Shown one piece after another: positions 29,554 through 38,456 of a stretch of DNA of 64,000 nucleotides (position 1 is its first letter; each line of letters begins with the position of its first letter). The notes beneath the pieces were generated by a model. That model searched no databases. It saw nothing but the letters and a program-made list of their open reading frames with translations, and had not been told where the DNA came from. The position numbers and the translations under genes are program-made. This DNA comes from an uncultured Pelagibacteraceae bacterium (GTDB taxonomy: Bacteria > Pseudomonadota > Alphaproteobacteria > Pelagibacterales > Pelagibacteraceae): the NCBI GenBank assembly GCA_902515985.1, contig CABXWY010000003.1:85735-149734 (forward strand), written 5' to 3'.

Positions 29554-30471
29554 ATGGGTATTTTTGAAAAATTTAAATTAGGTTTACAAAAAACTGCATC
29601 AAGTTTTTCCTCTGGACTTAAGGAAATAATTGTAAAAAAAGAAATTGACGACAAAACGTTAGATGAAATAGAGGAATTTTTAATACAATCAGATGTAGGT
29701 ATCACAGCATCAGAAGAAATTAAAAAAATAATTGCAGAAAAAAAAATTGATCCCAATAAAAATAAATTAGACGAAATTAATTTAATCCTCAAAGAATATA
29801 TAATTAGTTTAATGTCACCACTTGAAAAAAATAATTTTTTTTCAAAAAAAAATGATTTAAATGCTGTGCTTGTTTCTGGGGTTAACGGAGTAGGTAAGAC
29901 CACGACGATAGGTAAAATTGGTAAAATTTTGAAGACAAATGGCAATAGAATTATTTTTTCAGCTTCAGATACTTTTAGAGCTGCCGCAATCGAACAATTA
30001 GAAAATTGGGCAAAAAAAATTGACGTTGAAGTAGTTAAATCCGTACAAGGCTCTGACCCTGCATCTGTTGCCTATAAGGCTGTAGAAGACGCTATAAAGA
30101 GAAATTTTACTCATGTTTTAATAGATACTGCAGGAAGGTTACAAAATAAAAAAAATTTAATGGAGGAATATAAAAAGATTGCAAATGTAACTAAAAAAAT
30201 TGATCCAAACGCTCCCCATGAGGTATTGTTAATTTTGGACGCTACCTCTGGCCAAAATGTATTAAATCAAGTCGAGGAATTTGATAAAATTATTCCAATT
30301 ACAGGATTAATTATGACTAAACTTGATGGAACTGCAAAAGGTGGAATCTTAGTAGCTTTAGCAAAAAAATATAAACTACCAATAATCGCACTAGGTCTGG
30401 GCGAGAAAGAAGATGATCTACAGATTTTTGAAGCTGAAAAATTTGCCAATTCTTTTATAAATATTAATTAA
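29554..30471 (+). CDS. ftsY: Signal recognition particle receptor FtsY
   Basis: 305 residues, NG domains only, without the long acidic A domain of E. coli FtsY, as is common in alphaproteobacteria. P-loop VNGVGKTTTIGKIG, DTFRAAAIEQLENW, DTAGRLQNKKNLMEE, TKLDGTAKGG and LGLGEKEDDL. The N-terminal FEKFKLGLQKTASSF is the amphipathic membrane-targeting helix. It lies directly after dapF and its 3' end overlaps the convergent hydrolase gene by eight bases. Confidence 0.97.
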   Translation: MGIFEKFKLGLQKTASSFSSGLKEIIVKKEIDDKTLDEIEEFLIQSDVGITASEEIKKIIAEKKIDPNKNKLDEINLILKEYIISLMSPLEKNNFFSKKNDLNAVLVSGVNGVGKTTTIGKIGKILKTNGNRIIFSASDTFRAAAIEQLENWAKKIDVEVVKSVQGSDPASVAYKAVEDAIKRNFTHVLIDTAGRLQNKKNLMEEYKKIANVTKKIDPNAPHEVLLILDATSGQNVLNQVEEFDKIIPITGLIMTKLDGTAKGGILVALAKKYKLPIIALGLGEKEDDLQIFEAEKFANSFININ

Positions 30472-31270
30472 CTTGGTCTAAAAAATTTTTAATAGAGGCT
30501 AACAACTCCTCATTATATTCCATCATATGATCATCTTTATCATTAAAATAGCTATACTTTAGGGTTGATAAAGTTTCAAACATTTGCTCCCCCATATAAA
30601 AAGGAACAATTTTATCTTTCTTTCCATGCATTACCAGTACTGGAGATTTAATATCGTTAACTTTATTTCTACTTTCGTACTTATCTTTAAGAATTAGTTT
30701 AACTGGAAATATAGGATAATATTTTTGTGCAAGCTCTAACATTGATGTGAAGGGAGACTCTAAAATAATTCCTGAAAACTTGAACCTACTTCCTAAATCT
30801 ACTGCAACTGCTGTTCCAAGAGATTCTCCATAAACAATAATATCTTCATCTTTGACTCCATTTTTATTTAACCAAATTTTTGCGAAATTTGCGTCCTCAT
30901 ATAAACCACTTTCGGTTGGTTTACCTGTATTTCCACTAAATCCTCTATATGCAACTATTAAATAATTTAAATCAAGTTTTGATAATTCGTTAAGTTTATA
31001 AACTCTATTATCAAGCTTACCTGCGTTTCCATGAAAAAATAATATAGTTTTGAATTTCGAATTTTTTTTAAAATACCAGGAAACTAGTTTATCGTTTGAT
31101 TGAATATATTTTTTTTCTATTTTATGATTTAGTTGTGTTTCATCCAAATAATTATTTTCACTTGGATGATAGAGTAATTTTCTTTGATAAAAAAATAAAA
31201 AAACAACAACAGAAATATAAATAATCAATAAAATTAAAAAGGAATTTAATACGATACTTCCGATTTTCAT
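30464..31270 (-). CDS. Membrane-anchored alpha/beta hydrolase (ABHD13/ABHD17, Bem46-like)
   Basis: 268 residues. One N-terminal transmembrane segment (about 7-28, LILLIIYISVVVFLFF) then a hydrolase domain: FFHGNAG oxyanion loop, nucleophile elbow YGESLG, ESPFTSM, acid in HGKKDKIVP and histidine in DDHMM. Family members are serine hydrolases, some acting as depalmitoylases; the bacterial role is unknown. It lies downstream of the small membrane protein and amidase in the same direction, possibly the end of the TRAP transporter unit. Confidence 0.85.
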   Translation of the reverse strand: MKIGSIVLNSFLILLIIYISVVVFLFFYQRKLLYHPSENNYLDETQLNHKIEKKYIQSNDKLVSWYFKKNSKFKTILFFHGNAGKLDNRVYKLNELSKLDLNYLIVAYRGFSGNTGKPTESGLYEDANFAKIWLNKNGVKDEDIIVYGESLGTAVAVDLGSRFKFSGIILESPFTSMLELAQKYYPIFPVKLILKDKYESRNKVNDIKSPVLVMHGKKDKIVPFYMGEQMFETLSTLKYSYFNDKDDHMMEYNEELLASIKNFLDQVN

Positions 31271-31284
31271 TAATTAGAAATTTC

Positions 31285-31461
31285 CTATTTTTTTTCGAAG
31301 AAAGCTTCGTATATCATCATTGCAATTGCAATACCCATTAAAATATAAACTGGTAATACATCAAAAAAACTTATCATGGATGATCTTGTTAGTGTAGCTG
31401 CAAGACCAACTAAGAAAGCAATGGCAAATAGTGAACCTAAAAATGTTGTAAGCTTTTGCAT
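31285..31461 (-). CDS. 58-residue two-helix membrane protein, unknown function
   Basis: Below the ORF-track cutoff. The minus-strand frame from ATG at 31459-31461 to TAG at 31285-31287 reads MQKLTTFLGSLFAIAFLVGL and continues through a second hydrophobic stretch LPVYILMGIAIAMMIYEAFF to a charged end EKK. Two membrane helices are predicted, with a short polar loop TRSSMISFFD. It starts one base after the amidase stop, in the same direction, so it is likely co-translated with the amidase and TRAP genes. The codon use is ordinary for this genome. I do not recognise a family. Confidence 0.7.
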   Translation of the reverse strand: MQKLTTFLGSLFAIAFLVGLAATLTRSSMISFFDVLPVYILMGIAIAMMIYEAFFEKK

Positions 31462-31462
31462 T

Positions 31463-32788
31463 TTAATTATTACATTCCTTTTCTAACCAATTAGCAACCC
31501 CTAAAAATCTATGATCATCATAACGATCTCCTATGAGTTGAACTCCTAACGGTAAATTATTTTCACCTTCAAGCAATGGAAGAGAAATACAGGGTGTTCC
31601 CAAATAAGACCAAACTTTATTAAATTCTGCAGTTCCAGTACTCTTCAATCCTTTCGGTGCTACACCAGGACTAGAAGGTGATAGAACACCATGATAATCC
31701 TCAAAAACTTCTTGGTAGGACTCATAACTTCTTTTTTTAAAATCGATTGCTTCTGCATATTCTTTTGCTGAATACTTATTACCCTTAGCTATAGCGGTTT
31801 GCATATATTTTGATAATTTCGCCTTGTACTTTTTATAATACATTGAAAAATTATTAGCCAAATCTGTTTCATGAATAATTTTATGATATTTATGAATATC
31901 TTTAAAATATGATGGAGTGTCAAATACCTCAATATTTTTAAATGACTTTATAAAATATTCAAAGGACTCTCTAGATTTTTTATCAATTATCTTCCAATAA
32001 TCTGACTTATAAAAAATGAACTTAGGTTCATATGCTGGACCTTTTTTTGTTTCCTCTAAAATATTTTCAGTAGAGTAATAAACAGTTGCTGGGTCATGAT
32101 GATCTTTTTTGATTAAAACCTTTGCTAATAATGCTACGTCTTCAACAGTTCTTCCAAATATCCCCATATGATCTAAGGTATACGAAGTTTTCAAAACACC
32201 ATTTCTAGAAATTAGACCATAGGTTGGTTTATATCCTACAACGCCACAATAAGAAGCGGGTCTTACAACTGATCCACCTGTTTGTGATCCAATTGAAAGA
32301 GGCGCCATAAGAGATGCCACACAAGCAGCTGAACCACTAGAAGAACCTCCGGGTGTTCTTGAATAATCATGAGGATTAGTTGTTTTTGGTGGACCAAGAT
32401 ATGCTAACTCTGATGTAGCAGTTTTACCCATTACAATTGCTCCTGCAGAATGTAAAAGTTCAACTATCTCAGCATTTTGTGAATAAGATTTACCTTTTCT
32501 TATAGGTGTTCCACATTCGGTTGGCATATCTAACGTACCAATTATATCTTTTATAGCAACTGGAACACCATGCAATGGACCAACTGGTTTTCCAGATTTT
32601 CTATGTTCATCTGAATCTTCTGCCTTCTCTAATAAAATTTTTTTATCAAAGTGGGCCCAAGCTTTTACATCTTTTTCAAATTTATTTATTCTTTCTAAAT
32701 ATTTTTTACAAATCTCAAGAGAGGTTAATTGGCCTTCTTTAATCTTTGTGACCATCTCCTCTACTTTCAGCGAAAATATATCAATCAT
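31463..32788 (-). CDS. Amidase signature family hydrolase
   Basis: 441 residues. The Ser-cisSer-Lys triad is visible: lysine in VPVAIKDIIGT (about residue 78) and the glycine/serine-rich signature TPGGSSSGSAACVAS with SIGSQTGGSVVRPAS. GatA-like N-terminus; the C-terminal PLGVQLIGDRYDDHRFLGVA is typical. GatA itself is usually longer and found with gatB/gatC, so this is more likely a catabolic amidase. It sits five bases after the dctM gene, suggesting that an amide is imported or processed along with the transporter substrate. Confidence 0.9.
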   Translation of the reverse strand: MIDIFSLKVEEMVTKIKEGQLTSLEICKKYLERINKFEKDVKAWAHFDKKILLEKAEDSDEHRKSGKPVGPLHGVPVAIKDIIGTLDMPTECGTPIRKGKSYSQNAEIVELLHSAGAIVMGKTATSELAYLGPPKTTNPHDYSRTPGGSSSGSAACVASLMAPLSIGSQTGGSVVRPASYCGVVGYKPTYGLISRNGVLKTSYTLDHMGIFGRTVEDVALLAKVLIKKDHHDPATVYYSTENILEETKKGPAYEPKFIFYKSDYWKIIDKKSRESFEYFIKSFKNIEVFDTPSYFKDIHKYHKIIHETDLANNFSMYYKKYKAKLSKYMQTAIAKGNKYSAKEYAEAIDFKKRSYESYQEVFEDYHGVLSPSSPGVAPKGLKSTGTAEFNKVWSYLGTPCISLPLLEGENNLPLGVQLIGDRYDDHRFLGVANWLEKECNN

Positions 32789-32793
32789 TTTTT

Positions 32794-34155
32794 TTAATCA
32801 GCAAACAATACGTCTGGTAACCATAAAGCAATTCCAGGAAACATATACATTAAAAACATTCCAAAAATAACTATGCCTAAGAATGGCATAATCCCTTTAA
32901 ATATTTCCAATAATTCAACATTAGTTTTTTGAACTCCTTTTAAGTAATAAGCTGACATTGCCATTGGAGGTGTTAAAAATGATGTTTGTAAATTCAAAGC
33001 AATTAACATTGCAAAAAAATATGGATTGACATTAAATACTTCTAATAAAGGTAAAAATATTGGAACAAATATAATCAAAATTTCTGTCCATTCTAAAGGC
33101 CATCCTAAAAGAAATATTATTATTTGAGTTATTACTAAAAATTGCCAGGTAGTAATATTGATTGATGTAAAGAAATGTTCAAATACCTCATGTCCACCTA
33201 AATAAGAAAAAACAGAAGAAAAAGTCCATGAACCAATAAACAACCACATAATCATTGCTGTTGTTTTTGCAGTTAAAAAAACTGACTCTTTAAAATTCTG
33301 CCATTTTAATGTTTTATAAAACCAAGATAAAAGAATTGCACCAAATGCTCCTGCTGCCGCAGCTTCTGCAGGGGTGGCAATCCCAGCTAGAATTGTTCCT
33401 AAAACTAACATTATTAATCCAAATAGAGGCACAAAAGAAACTAATACCTCTTTTAAAATTTCTGCTCTTGGTGGAATGTCTTCAACAGGCGGTCTAGGTG
33501 CTAACGATGGATTTAGCCAAGCTCTTGTTACAGCATATGCAATATATAAGCCTGCTAACATTAATCCTGGGAAAATAGCTGCAGCAAATAATCTTAATGG
33601 TGATAACTGAGCTATTACTGAATAAACAATTAACATGATACTTGGCGGAATTAAAATTCCCAAACACCCGCCAGCACAAATTATCCCAGACGCAAATTTT
33701 TTATCATAACCTGCTTTAACCATAGCTGGCCAAGCAAGTAAGCCCATCAAAGTTACCACTGCTCCTATAATTCCAGTTGCTGTAGAGAACAGAGTACAAG
33801 TTATTAATGCAGCTACTGCCATTGATGCTGGCAATCTATGAGCTGCAAGTCTGATAGCAAAAAATAATTTAGCAACAATTCCAGCTCTCTCAACTAAATA
33901 TCCCATGAATAAAAAAAGGGGAACTGCAGTAAGCACATTATTGTCCATTACTGTGTAAGTGTTTTTTACAAATAAAGAAAATATTCTATTATCAAAAAGA
34001 TGATCCATTAAAACTGGATCATAATAAGCATAATAACCGAAACCTATTCCCATCGCCATTAAAGTAAACGCAATTGGAAAACCAAGTAGCACTGAAAATA
34101 AAAATACTCCCATCATTAAGATTGCTACTTCAGGATTTGTAAGGCTAAACAGCAT
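32794..34155 (-). CDS. dctM: TRAP transporter large permease subunit (DctM)
   Basis: 453 residues with about a dozen hydrophobic helices. ILMMGVFLFSVLLGFPIAFTLMAMG, the PLFLFMGYLVERAG block and GCLGILIPPSIMLIVYSVIA are characteristic of DctM. It forms the sodium-coupled channel with DctQ. Its start overlaps the end of dctQ by 11 bases. A C-terminal PPMAMSAYYLKGV motif is also typical of the family. Confidence 0.95.
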   Translation of the reverse strand: MLFSLTNPEVAILMMGVFLFSVLLGFPIAFTLMAMGIGFGYYAYYDPVLMDHLFDNRIFSLFVKNTYTVMDNNVLTAVPLFLFMGYLVERAGIVAKLFFAIRLAAHRLPASMAVAALITCTLFSTATGIIGAVVTLMGLLAWPAMVKAGYDKKFASGIICAGGCLGILIPPSIMLIVYSVIAQLSPLRLFAAAIFPGLMLAGLYIAYAVTRAWLNPSLAPRPPVEDIPPRAEILKEVLVSFVPLFGLIMLVLGTILAGIATPAEAAAAGAFGAILLSWFYKTLKWQNFKESVFLTAKTTAMIMWLFIGSWTFSSVFSYLGGHEVFEHFFTSINITTWQFLVITQIIIFLLGWPLEWTEILIIFVPIFLPLLEVFNVNPYFFAMLIALNLQTSFLTPPMAMSAYYLKGVQKTNVELLEIFKGIMPFLGIVIFGMFLMYMFPGIALWLPDVLFAD

Positions 34156-34732
34156 TTTCTTTATTTTCTTCTTGTGAAGTTCTCATTAATATTTTTTCAG
34201 TTTCCTCTGCCACAACCATTCTTGCTGGCCAGTGACCTGATTTAATACATAATATTGATCTAAATACTTCACTTATTCCTTGAATAATTAACATGATACC
34301 TGCAGCTGGGATCATAGACTTTACCATATAAATTTGAATTTGTGCGGGACTACTCCAACTAGTTTCTTTTATTTTCCAAGCTTGTGCAGCATATTCATAT
34401 CCGTAAAACGCTAAAGCTATTACTCCCGGAAAAAAGAAAATAAAATAAAGTACTAAATCTATCCAAGCCTGAGTTCTTTGATTAAATAATCTATAAATAA
34501 CATCACCTCGAACATGAGCTTCCGTAGCTAAACAATACGCCCCCGACATCATTAATATTGCTCCATACATCTGCATACTAAAATCAAAATTCCATAATGT
34601 TGGTGCATTAAATGCGTATGCCATAATTACTTCGTAACAAGTTCCTCCCATTAAAATAACAATACACCAAGAAAAAGCTTTTCCCATTGCCGTACTAAGA
34701 GTGTCTGCAAATTTTATGTAAGAAGCCATCAT
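34145..34732 (-). CDS. dctQ: TRAP transporter small permease subunit (DctQ)
   Basis: 195 residues, four hydrophobic helices. The segment EAHVRGDVIYRLFNQRTQAWIDLV is the conserved cytoplasmic DctQ motif, and the TSWSSPAQIQIYMVKSMIPAAG stretch places it in the subgroup that pairs with Tat-exported TakP-like binding proteins. It is separated from dctP by 80 bases containing a terminator hairpin and overlaps dctM. Confidence 0.92.
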   Translation of the reverse strand: MMASYIKFADTLSTAMGKAFSWCIVILMGGTCYEVIMAYAFNAPTLWNFDFSMQMYGAILMMSGAYCLATEAHVRGDVIYRLFNQRTQAWIDLVLYFIFFFPGVIALAFYGYEYAAQAWKIKETSWSSPAQIQIYMVKSMIPAAGIMLIIQGISEVFRSILCIKSGHWPARMVVAEETEKILMRTSQEENKENAV

Positions 34733-34760
34733 AAATTTAAAAGTATAGTAATTTTAAGTA

Positions 34761-34794
34761 AAAAAAAAGGGGGTTTTTCAACCCCCTTTTTTTA
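34761..34794 (-). terminator. Hairpin terminator between dctP and dctQ
   Basis: GGGGGTT (34769-34775) and AACCCCC (34780-34786) form a perfect 7-bp stem with a four-base loop; flanking A8 and T7 tracts can extend the stem and give a U-run on either strand. On the minus strand it lies 18 bases after the dctP stop. As dctQ and dctM follow in the same direction, partial termination here would give far more binding protein than permease. Confidence 0.85.
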
Positions 34795-34812
34795 AATATA
34801 TTAAAAAGTTAA

Positions 34813-35970
34813 TTAAATTTTAACTTTTCCGATTGGACCAAACTCATTTTCATAAGCTAACTTGTAGTTCGGTTGATTCATCAACAGATACTTCATTGTT
34901 CTTTTAGCGTATGCTTTTTGAGAGTCGATGATTTTCTTGAAGAAAGGATCTTTTCCAGAAAACTCACCAACTATTTTATCCCAACCTTTTAACTGTTCAG
35001 CTAAAATAGCATCAGATGTTTGGTAAACATTAACTTTATGCTCATTCATTAACTTAGCTAAGTCAGCAGAATATCTAACTAAAGCTTTAAAGTAGTTATC
35101 TGAGTTTGCAGCATAAGCGGCATTTTTCAAGATAGCTTGATGAGCAGGTGAAAGGCTGTTGTATCTTTTCTTGTTCACCGGTATCTCAAACATTTCTTGA
35201 GACTGGTGGAAACTACCTAAATGATAGTGTTTAGATACATCTTGCATTCCAAACTGTGAATCTGATGTTGGGTTGTTAAATTCAGCAGCATCAATCAAAC
35301 CAGTTTTCATCGCTGGTTGAATTTCACCACCTGGTAATTGTCTTACGACCATTCCCATAGCAGTTAAAACGTTAGTCGCTAAACCAACCGTTCTATACTT
35401 CATTCCTTTAACATCAGATACTTTTGTTACGTTCTTTTTGAACCAACCAAATGGCTGCGCAGGCATAGGCATATGAAAGAATCCAATATAATCATATCCA
35501 ACTTTCGCAAGTGTTTCATCATATAGTTTTCTTCCTCCACCATATTCCATCCATCCCATAACTTCTTGAGATGACATTCCGTATGACGGACCAGTTCCAA
35601 AAAGTGAAGCCGCAGGATTTTTACCATACCAATACGCTGTCACCCAGTGACCCATATCAAGGTTTCCATCACTTACAGCTGCTCCAATCTCTGAAGTTTT
35701 TACAACTGCACCAACTGGTTGAAGGTCAATCTTAAGTGAACCTCCAGACATTTCTTTAACCATGTTACAGTAGTCACCAGCCATTTCAAAAAAGATGTTA
35801 GCGCCTGAAGGCCAAGCCGCTTGCATCTTTAAAGTTACATGACCGTCTGCTCTTGCAATGTTTGGCATTGCGACTGTAGCTGCAGCAACTGCTCCAGCTT
35901 TAGCAGCAGTTTTAAAGAACTTACGTCTTGAAGGCGTTTTTCCCTTCAATGATTTTTTTTCTTTAATCAT
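34813..35970 (-). CDS. dctP: TRAP transporter solute-binding protein (DctP, TakP-like, Tat-exported)
   Basis: 385 residues. The N-terminus has a twin-arginine signal, SRRKFFKTAAKAGAVAAATV, with likely cleavage after IARADG. The mature part is a DctP-family binding protein; MKYRTVGLATNVLTAMG and the helix region EIQPAMKTGLIDAAEFNNP include the arginine and loop used in TRAP ligand binding. Similarity to TakP-type proteins points to 2-oxoacids or other organic acids. A strong Shine-Dalgarno, GAGGAG, precedes the ATG by six bases, fitting high expression. The gene is followed by a terminator and then the two permease genes. Confidence 0.93.
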   Translation of the reverse strand: MIKEKKSLKGKTPSRRKFFKTAAKAGAVAAATVAMPNIARADGHVTLKMQAAWPSGANIFFEMAGDYCNMVKEMSGGSLKIDLQPVGAVVKTSEIGAAVSDGNLDMGHWVTAYWYGKNPAASLFGTGPSYGMSSQEVMGWMEYGGGRKLYDETLAKVGYDYIGFFHMPMPAQPFGWFKKNVTKVSDVKGMKYRTVGLATNVLTAMGMVVRQLPGGEIQPAMKTGLIDAAEFNNPTSDSQFGMQDVSKHYHLGSFHQSQEMFEIPVNKKRYNSLSPAHQAILKNAAYAANSDNYFKALVRYSADLAKLMNEHKVNVYQTSDAILAEQLKGWDKIVGEFSGKDPFFKKIIDSQKAYAKRTMKYLLMNQPNYKLAYENEFGPIGKVKI

Positions 35971-36018
35971 TATTTCTCCTCTTTAGTTAATTAACTTGAG
36001 ATAATTTAAGCACAAATG

Positions 36019-36066
36019 GTTGTAAGAGTCTTTTGCTAAATAGACTTATTCAAAATTATTTACAAC
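36019..36066 (-). repeat. Nested inverted repeat in the dctP upstream region
   Basis: GTTGTAA (36019-36025) is complementary to TTACAAC (36060-36066), and inside it AGTCT (36027-36031) to AGACT (36042-36046). The element lies between the stop of the hydroxyacid dehydrogenase gene and the dctP start. It could be an RNA structure in the dctP leader or an operator; no U-tract marks it as a terminator. Weak in an AT-rich genome. Confidence 0.3.
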
Positions 36067-36087
36067 TTTGGGTAGAATTTTATACTT

Positions 36088-37041
36088 TTAGTTAACCTTA
36101 TTTTTACAGCTGCCCAATTTAAAGAATTCATTTAAATTATCTATTGCTAGATTGGCCATTGCAGTTCTTGTCTCTTTCGTAGCGCTTCCTAAATGTGGAA
36201 GAATAAATGCAGTTTTGTGCTTTAAATATCCAAGATTTAAATTTGGTTCTCCTTTATAAACATCTAAACCAACAGCATAAACTTTTCTTCTATCTAATGC
36301 ATCAATAAGAGCCTCATCATCTACTATATCACCTCTAGCAACATTAGTTACTACAGCTCCTTTAGGCAAATACTCTAAAGTCTCTTTATTTATCAAGTTA
36401 ATTGTTTCCTTAGAAGCAGGACAACATACAGAAAGAACATCTGATACTTCCATTAAACTTTTAAGGTTATCATGGTAAATAGATCCTTGTTCTTTTTCTG
36501 AACTTAATTTTGAACGATTATGATAGTGCACGACCATTCCTAAAGATTTTGCTATGTTTGCAATTTTCTGTCCAATTCTACCCATACCTAAAATTCCAAG
36601 TCTTGCTCCAGTTAATTGCTTTCCAATTAAATAATCAGCTGACCATTTCCAATCTGCATCTTTAGCACCTTGAATTCCCTCAGATGCTCTTCTACATGCT
36701 CCAAGTATTAAAAGAATTCCTATCTCTGCTGTCGCATCAGTTAAAACTTCTGGAGTATTTGTAACAATTATATTTCTTCTCTTTGCTGCTTCTAAATCTA
36801 TATTTCCGAAACCAACAGCGAAGTTGGATAAAATTTTAACACTATCAGGTAGTTTATTTATTGTTTTTTCATCTAGTTTATCTGTTAATGCCGATAAAAC
36901 TCCATCACACCCATGACTCAACTCAATAAGTTTTTCTTGAGAATAAAGTTCATCATTTAAATTTAAATTTGCATCGAAAAGTTCTTTTGCCCTATCTTCA
37001 TTAGATCTAAGAAGTCTTCTTGTAATTAAGATTTTTTTCAT
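36088..37041 (-). CDS. D-isomer-specific 2-hydroxyacid dehydrogenase, probable glyoxylate/hydroxypyruvate reductase
   Basis: 317 residues. NAD(P)-binding GARLGILGMGRIGQKIA, the arginine after the nucleotide strand (YHNRSK) suggesting NADPH preference, catalytic arginine in NVARGDIVDDEAL, glutamate in DVYKGEPNLN and histidine in LPHLGSATKETR. Such enzymes reduce glyoxylate or hydroxypyruvate, or act on other 2-oxoacids. It ends 117 bases before dctP and starts three bases after the FAD dehydrogenase, in the same unit. Confidence 0.9.
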   Translation of the reverse strand: MKKILITRRLLRSNEDRAKELFDANLNLNDELYSQEKLIELSHGCDGVLSALTDKLDEKTINKLPDSVKILSNFAVGFGNIDLEAAKRRNIIVTNTPEVLTDATAEIGILLILGACRRASEGIQGAKDADWKWSADYLIGKQLTGARLGILGMGRIGQKIANIAKSLGMVVHYHNRSKLSSEKEQGSIYHDNLKSLMEVSDVLSVCCPASKETINLINKETLEYLPKGAVVTNVARGDIVDDEALIDALDRRKVYAVGLDVYKGEPNLNLGYLKHKTAFILPHLGSATKETRTAMANLAIDNLNEFFKLGSCKNKVN

Positions 37042-37044
37042 ATT

Positions 37045-38424
37045 CTAGTTTATATCGAATATTTTTCCAGGGTTCATTATATTATTGGGATCAAGACTGC
37101 GTTTAATTATTTTCATTATAGGCACATTGTCTGGATGTTCTTTTAACAAATAACTTTTTTTATGAAGTCCTACTCCGTGTTCACCCGTAATGGTTCCATC
37201 AAGTTCTAATGTTTTATCGATTAAAAGATCACTAAATTCCCTTATTTTTTGGTAAACAGTTTTGTCATTTGGATCGTAAGGAAATAAAACATGAAAATTT
37301 CCATCTCCTAAATGGCCCACCATTGGTGCCCTAAGTCCAAATTTCTTAACTTCTTCTTCTGCAAATTTCACACATTCAGTTATTTTTGATATTGGAACAC
37401 AAACATCTGTGGAATAAACCCTTCCATTGTTCACTAATGCTTTTACGGAATAATAAACATCCCATCTTGCTCTCCAAAGATGATTTCTTTCCTCTAAAGT
37501 ATCAGCCCACTTAAAAGCACTGCCATTATTATTTTTAGATATATCCTCTACTATTTTAACAGACTCTTTATTGGAAATCTCTGTTCCATGGAATTCAAAA
37601 AATAATGTTGGCAAAGTTTTAACATCATTAAGTTTTGAATAATTAATACTAATATCCATTTGATCCTTATTAAGCATTTCGATTCTTGCAATTGGAATAC
37701 CATACTGAATTGTTTCTTGTGCTGTTTGCACTGCTTCTTCAAGTGTATTAAAATGACATATGGCACTCATCATGCTTTCTGGTATTGGTGATAATCTTAA
37801 TTGAATCTCGGTTATAATTCCAAGAGTTCCCTCTGATCCAATAAATAGATTTGTAAGATTATACCCAGCGGAAGTTTTTTTTGTTCTACTTCCTGTTTTA
37901 ATTATTTCTCCGTTTGAGAGTACTACCGTTAAACCAGTTATAACAGTTTTCATAGTACCGTACTTTACTGCCATAGTTCCTGATGCAGAAGTTGATGCCA
38001 TTCCTCCTATTGCTGCATTTGCCCCAGGATCTATAGGAAAAAATACTCCATCCTCTCTTAAATGTTCGTTTAGCTGTTCTCTTGTAACATTAGCTTGCAC
38101 TCTACAATCAAAATCTGAAGCATTTACCTCTAAAATTTTATTCATTTTTTCTAAAGAGATAGTAATTCCTTTATCATTACCGACAACATTTCCCTCTAGC
38201 GAAGTTCCAGTTCCAAATGGAACTACCGGTACTTTATGATCGTTACATAATTTTAGTATACCTGATACTTCTTCATTAGTTTCTGGAAATACCACCGCCT
38301 GAGATAAAACAGGATCATAGGTATCTTCACCTCTTGCGTAATTTGCTCTGGTTGATTGTGATACAGAAAACCTGCTACTTAATAGACTTGTAAGTTCTTG
38401 CATCAAAGAAGAGTTGTTCATCAA
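37045..38424 (-). CDS. FAD-linked D-2-hydroxyacid dehydrogenase (D-lactate/glycolate dehydrogenase type)
   Basis: 459 residues. PCMH-type FAD-binding domain with PVVPFGTGTSLEGNVVG and GGMASTSASGTMAVKYG, then the C-terminal FAD-oxidase domain with GHLGDGNFHVLFPYDPND and the GEHGVGLHKK motif. This pattern is the LDHD/GlcD group that oxidises D-lactate, glycolate or related D-2-hydroxyacids and passes electrons to a carrier. Context with further 2-hydroxyacid enzymes supports this. The exact substrate is open. If MMN at the start is trimmed by one codon nothing changes. Confidence 0.9.
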   Translation of the reverse strand: MMNNSSLMQELTSLLSSRFSVSQSTRANYARGEDTYDPVLSQAVVFPETNEEVSGILKLCNDHKVPVVPFGTGTSLEGNVVGNDKGITISLEKMNKILEVNASDFDCRVQANVTREQLNEHLREDGVFFPIDPGANAAIGGMASTSASGTMAVKYGTMKTVITGLTVVLSNGEIIKTGSRTKKTSAGYNLTNLFIGSEGTLGIITEIQLRLSPIPESMMSAICHFNTLEEAVQTAQETIQYGIPIARIEMLNKDQMDISINYSKLNDVKTLPTLFFEFHGTEISNKESVKIVEDISKNNNGSAFKWADTLEERNHLWRARWDVYYSVKALVNNGRVYSTDVCVPISKITECVKFAEEEVKKFGLRAPMVGHLGDGNFHVLFPYDPNDKTVYQKIREFSDLLIDKTLELDGTITGEHGVGLHKKSYLLKEHPDNVPIMKIIKRSLDPNNIMNPGKIFDIN

Positions 38425-38456
38425 TTCAGTATAACAAGCTTAATTAAAAAAGATAC

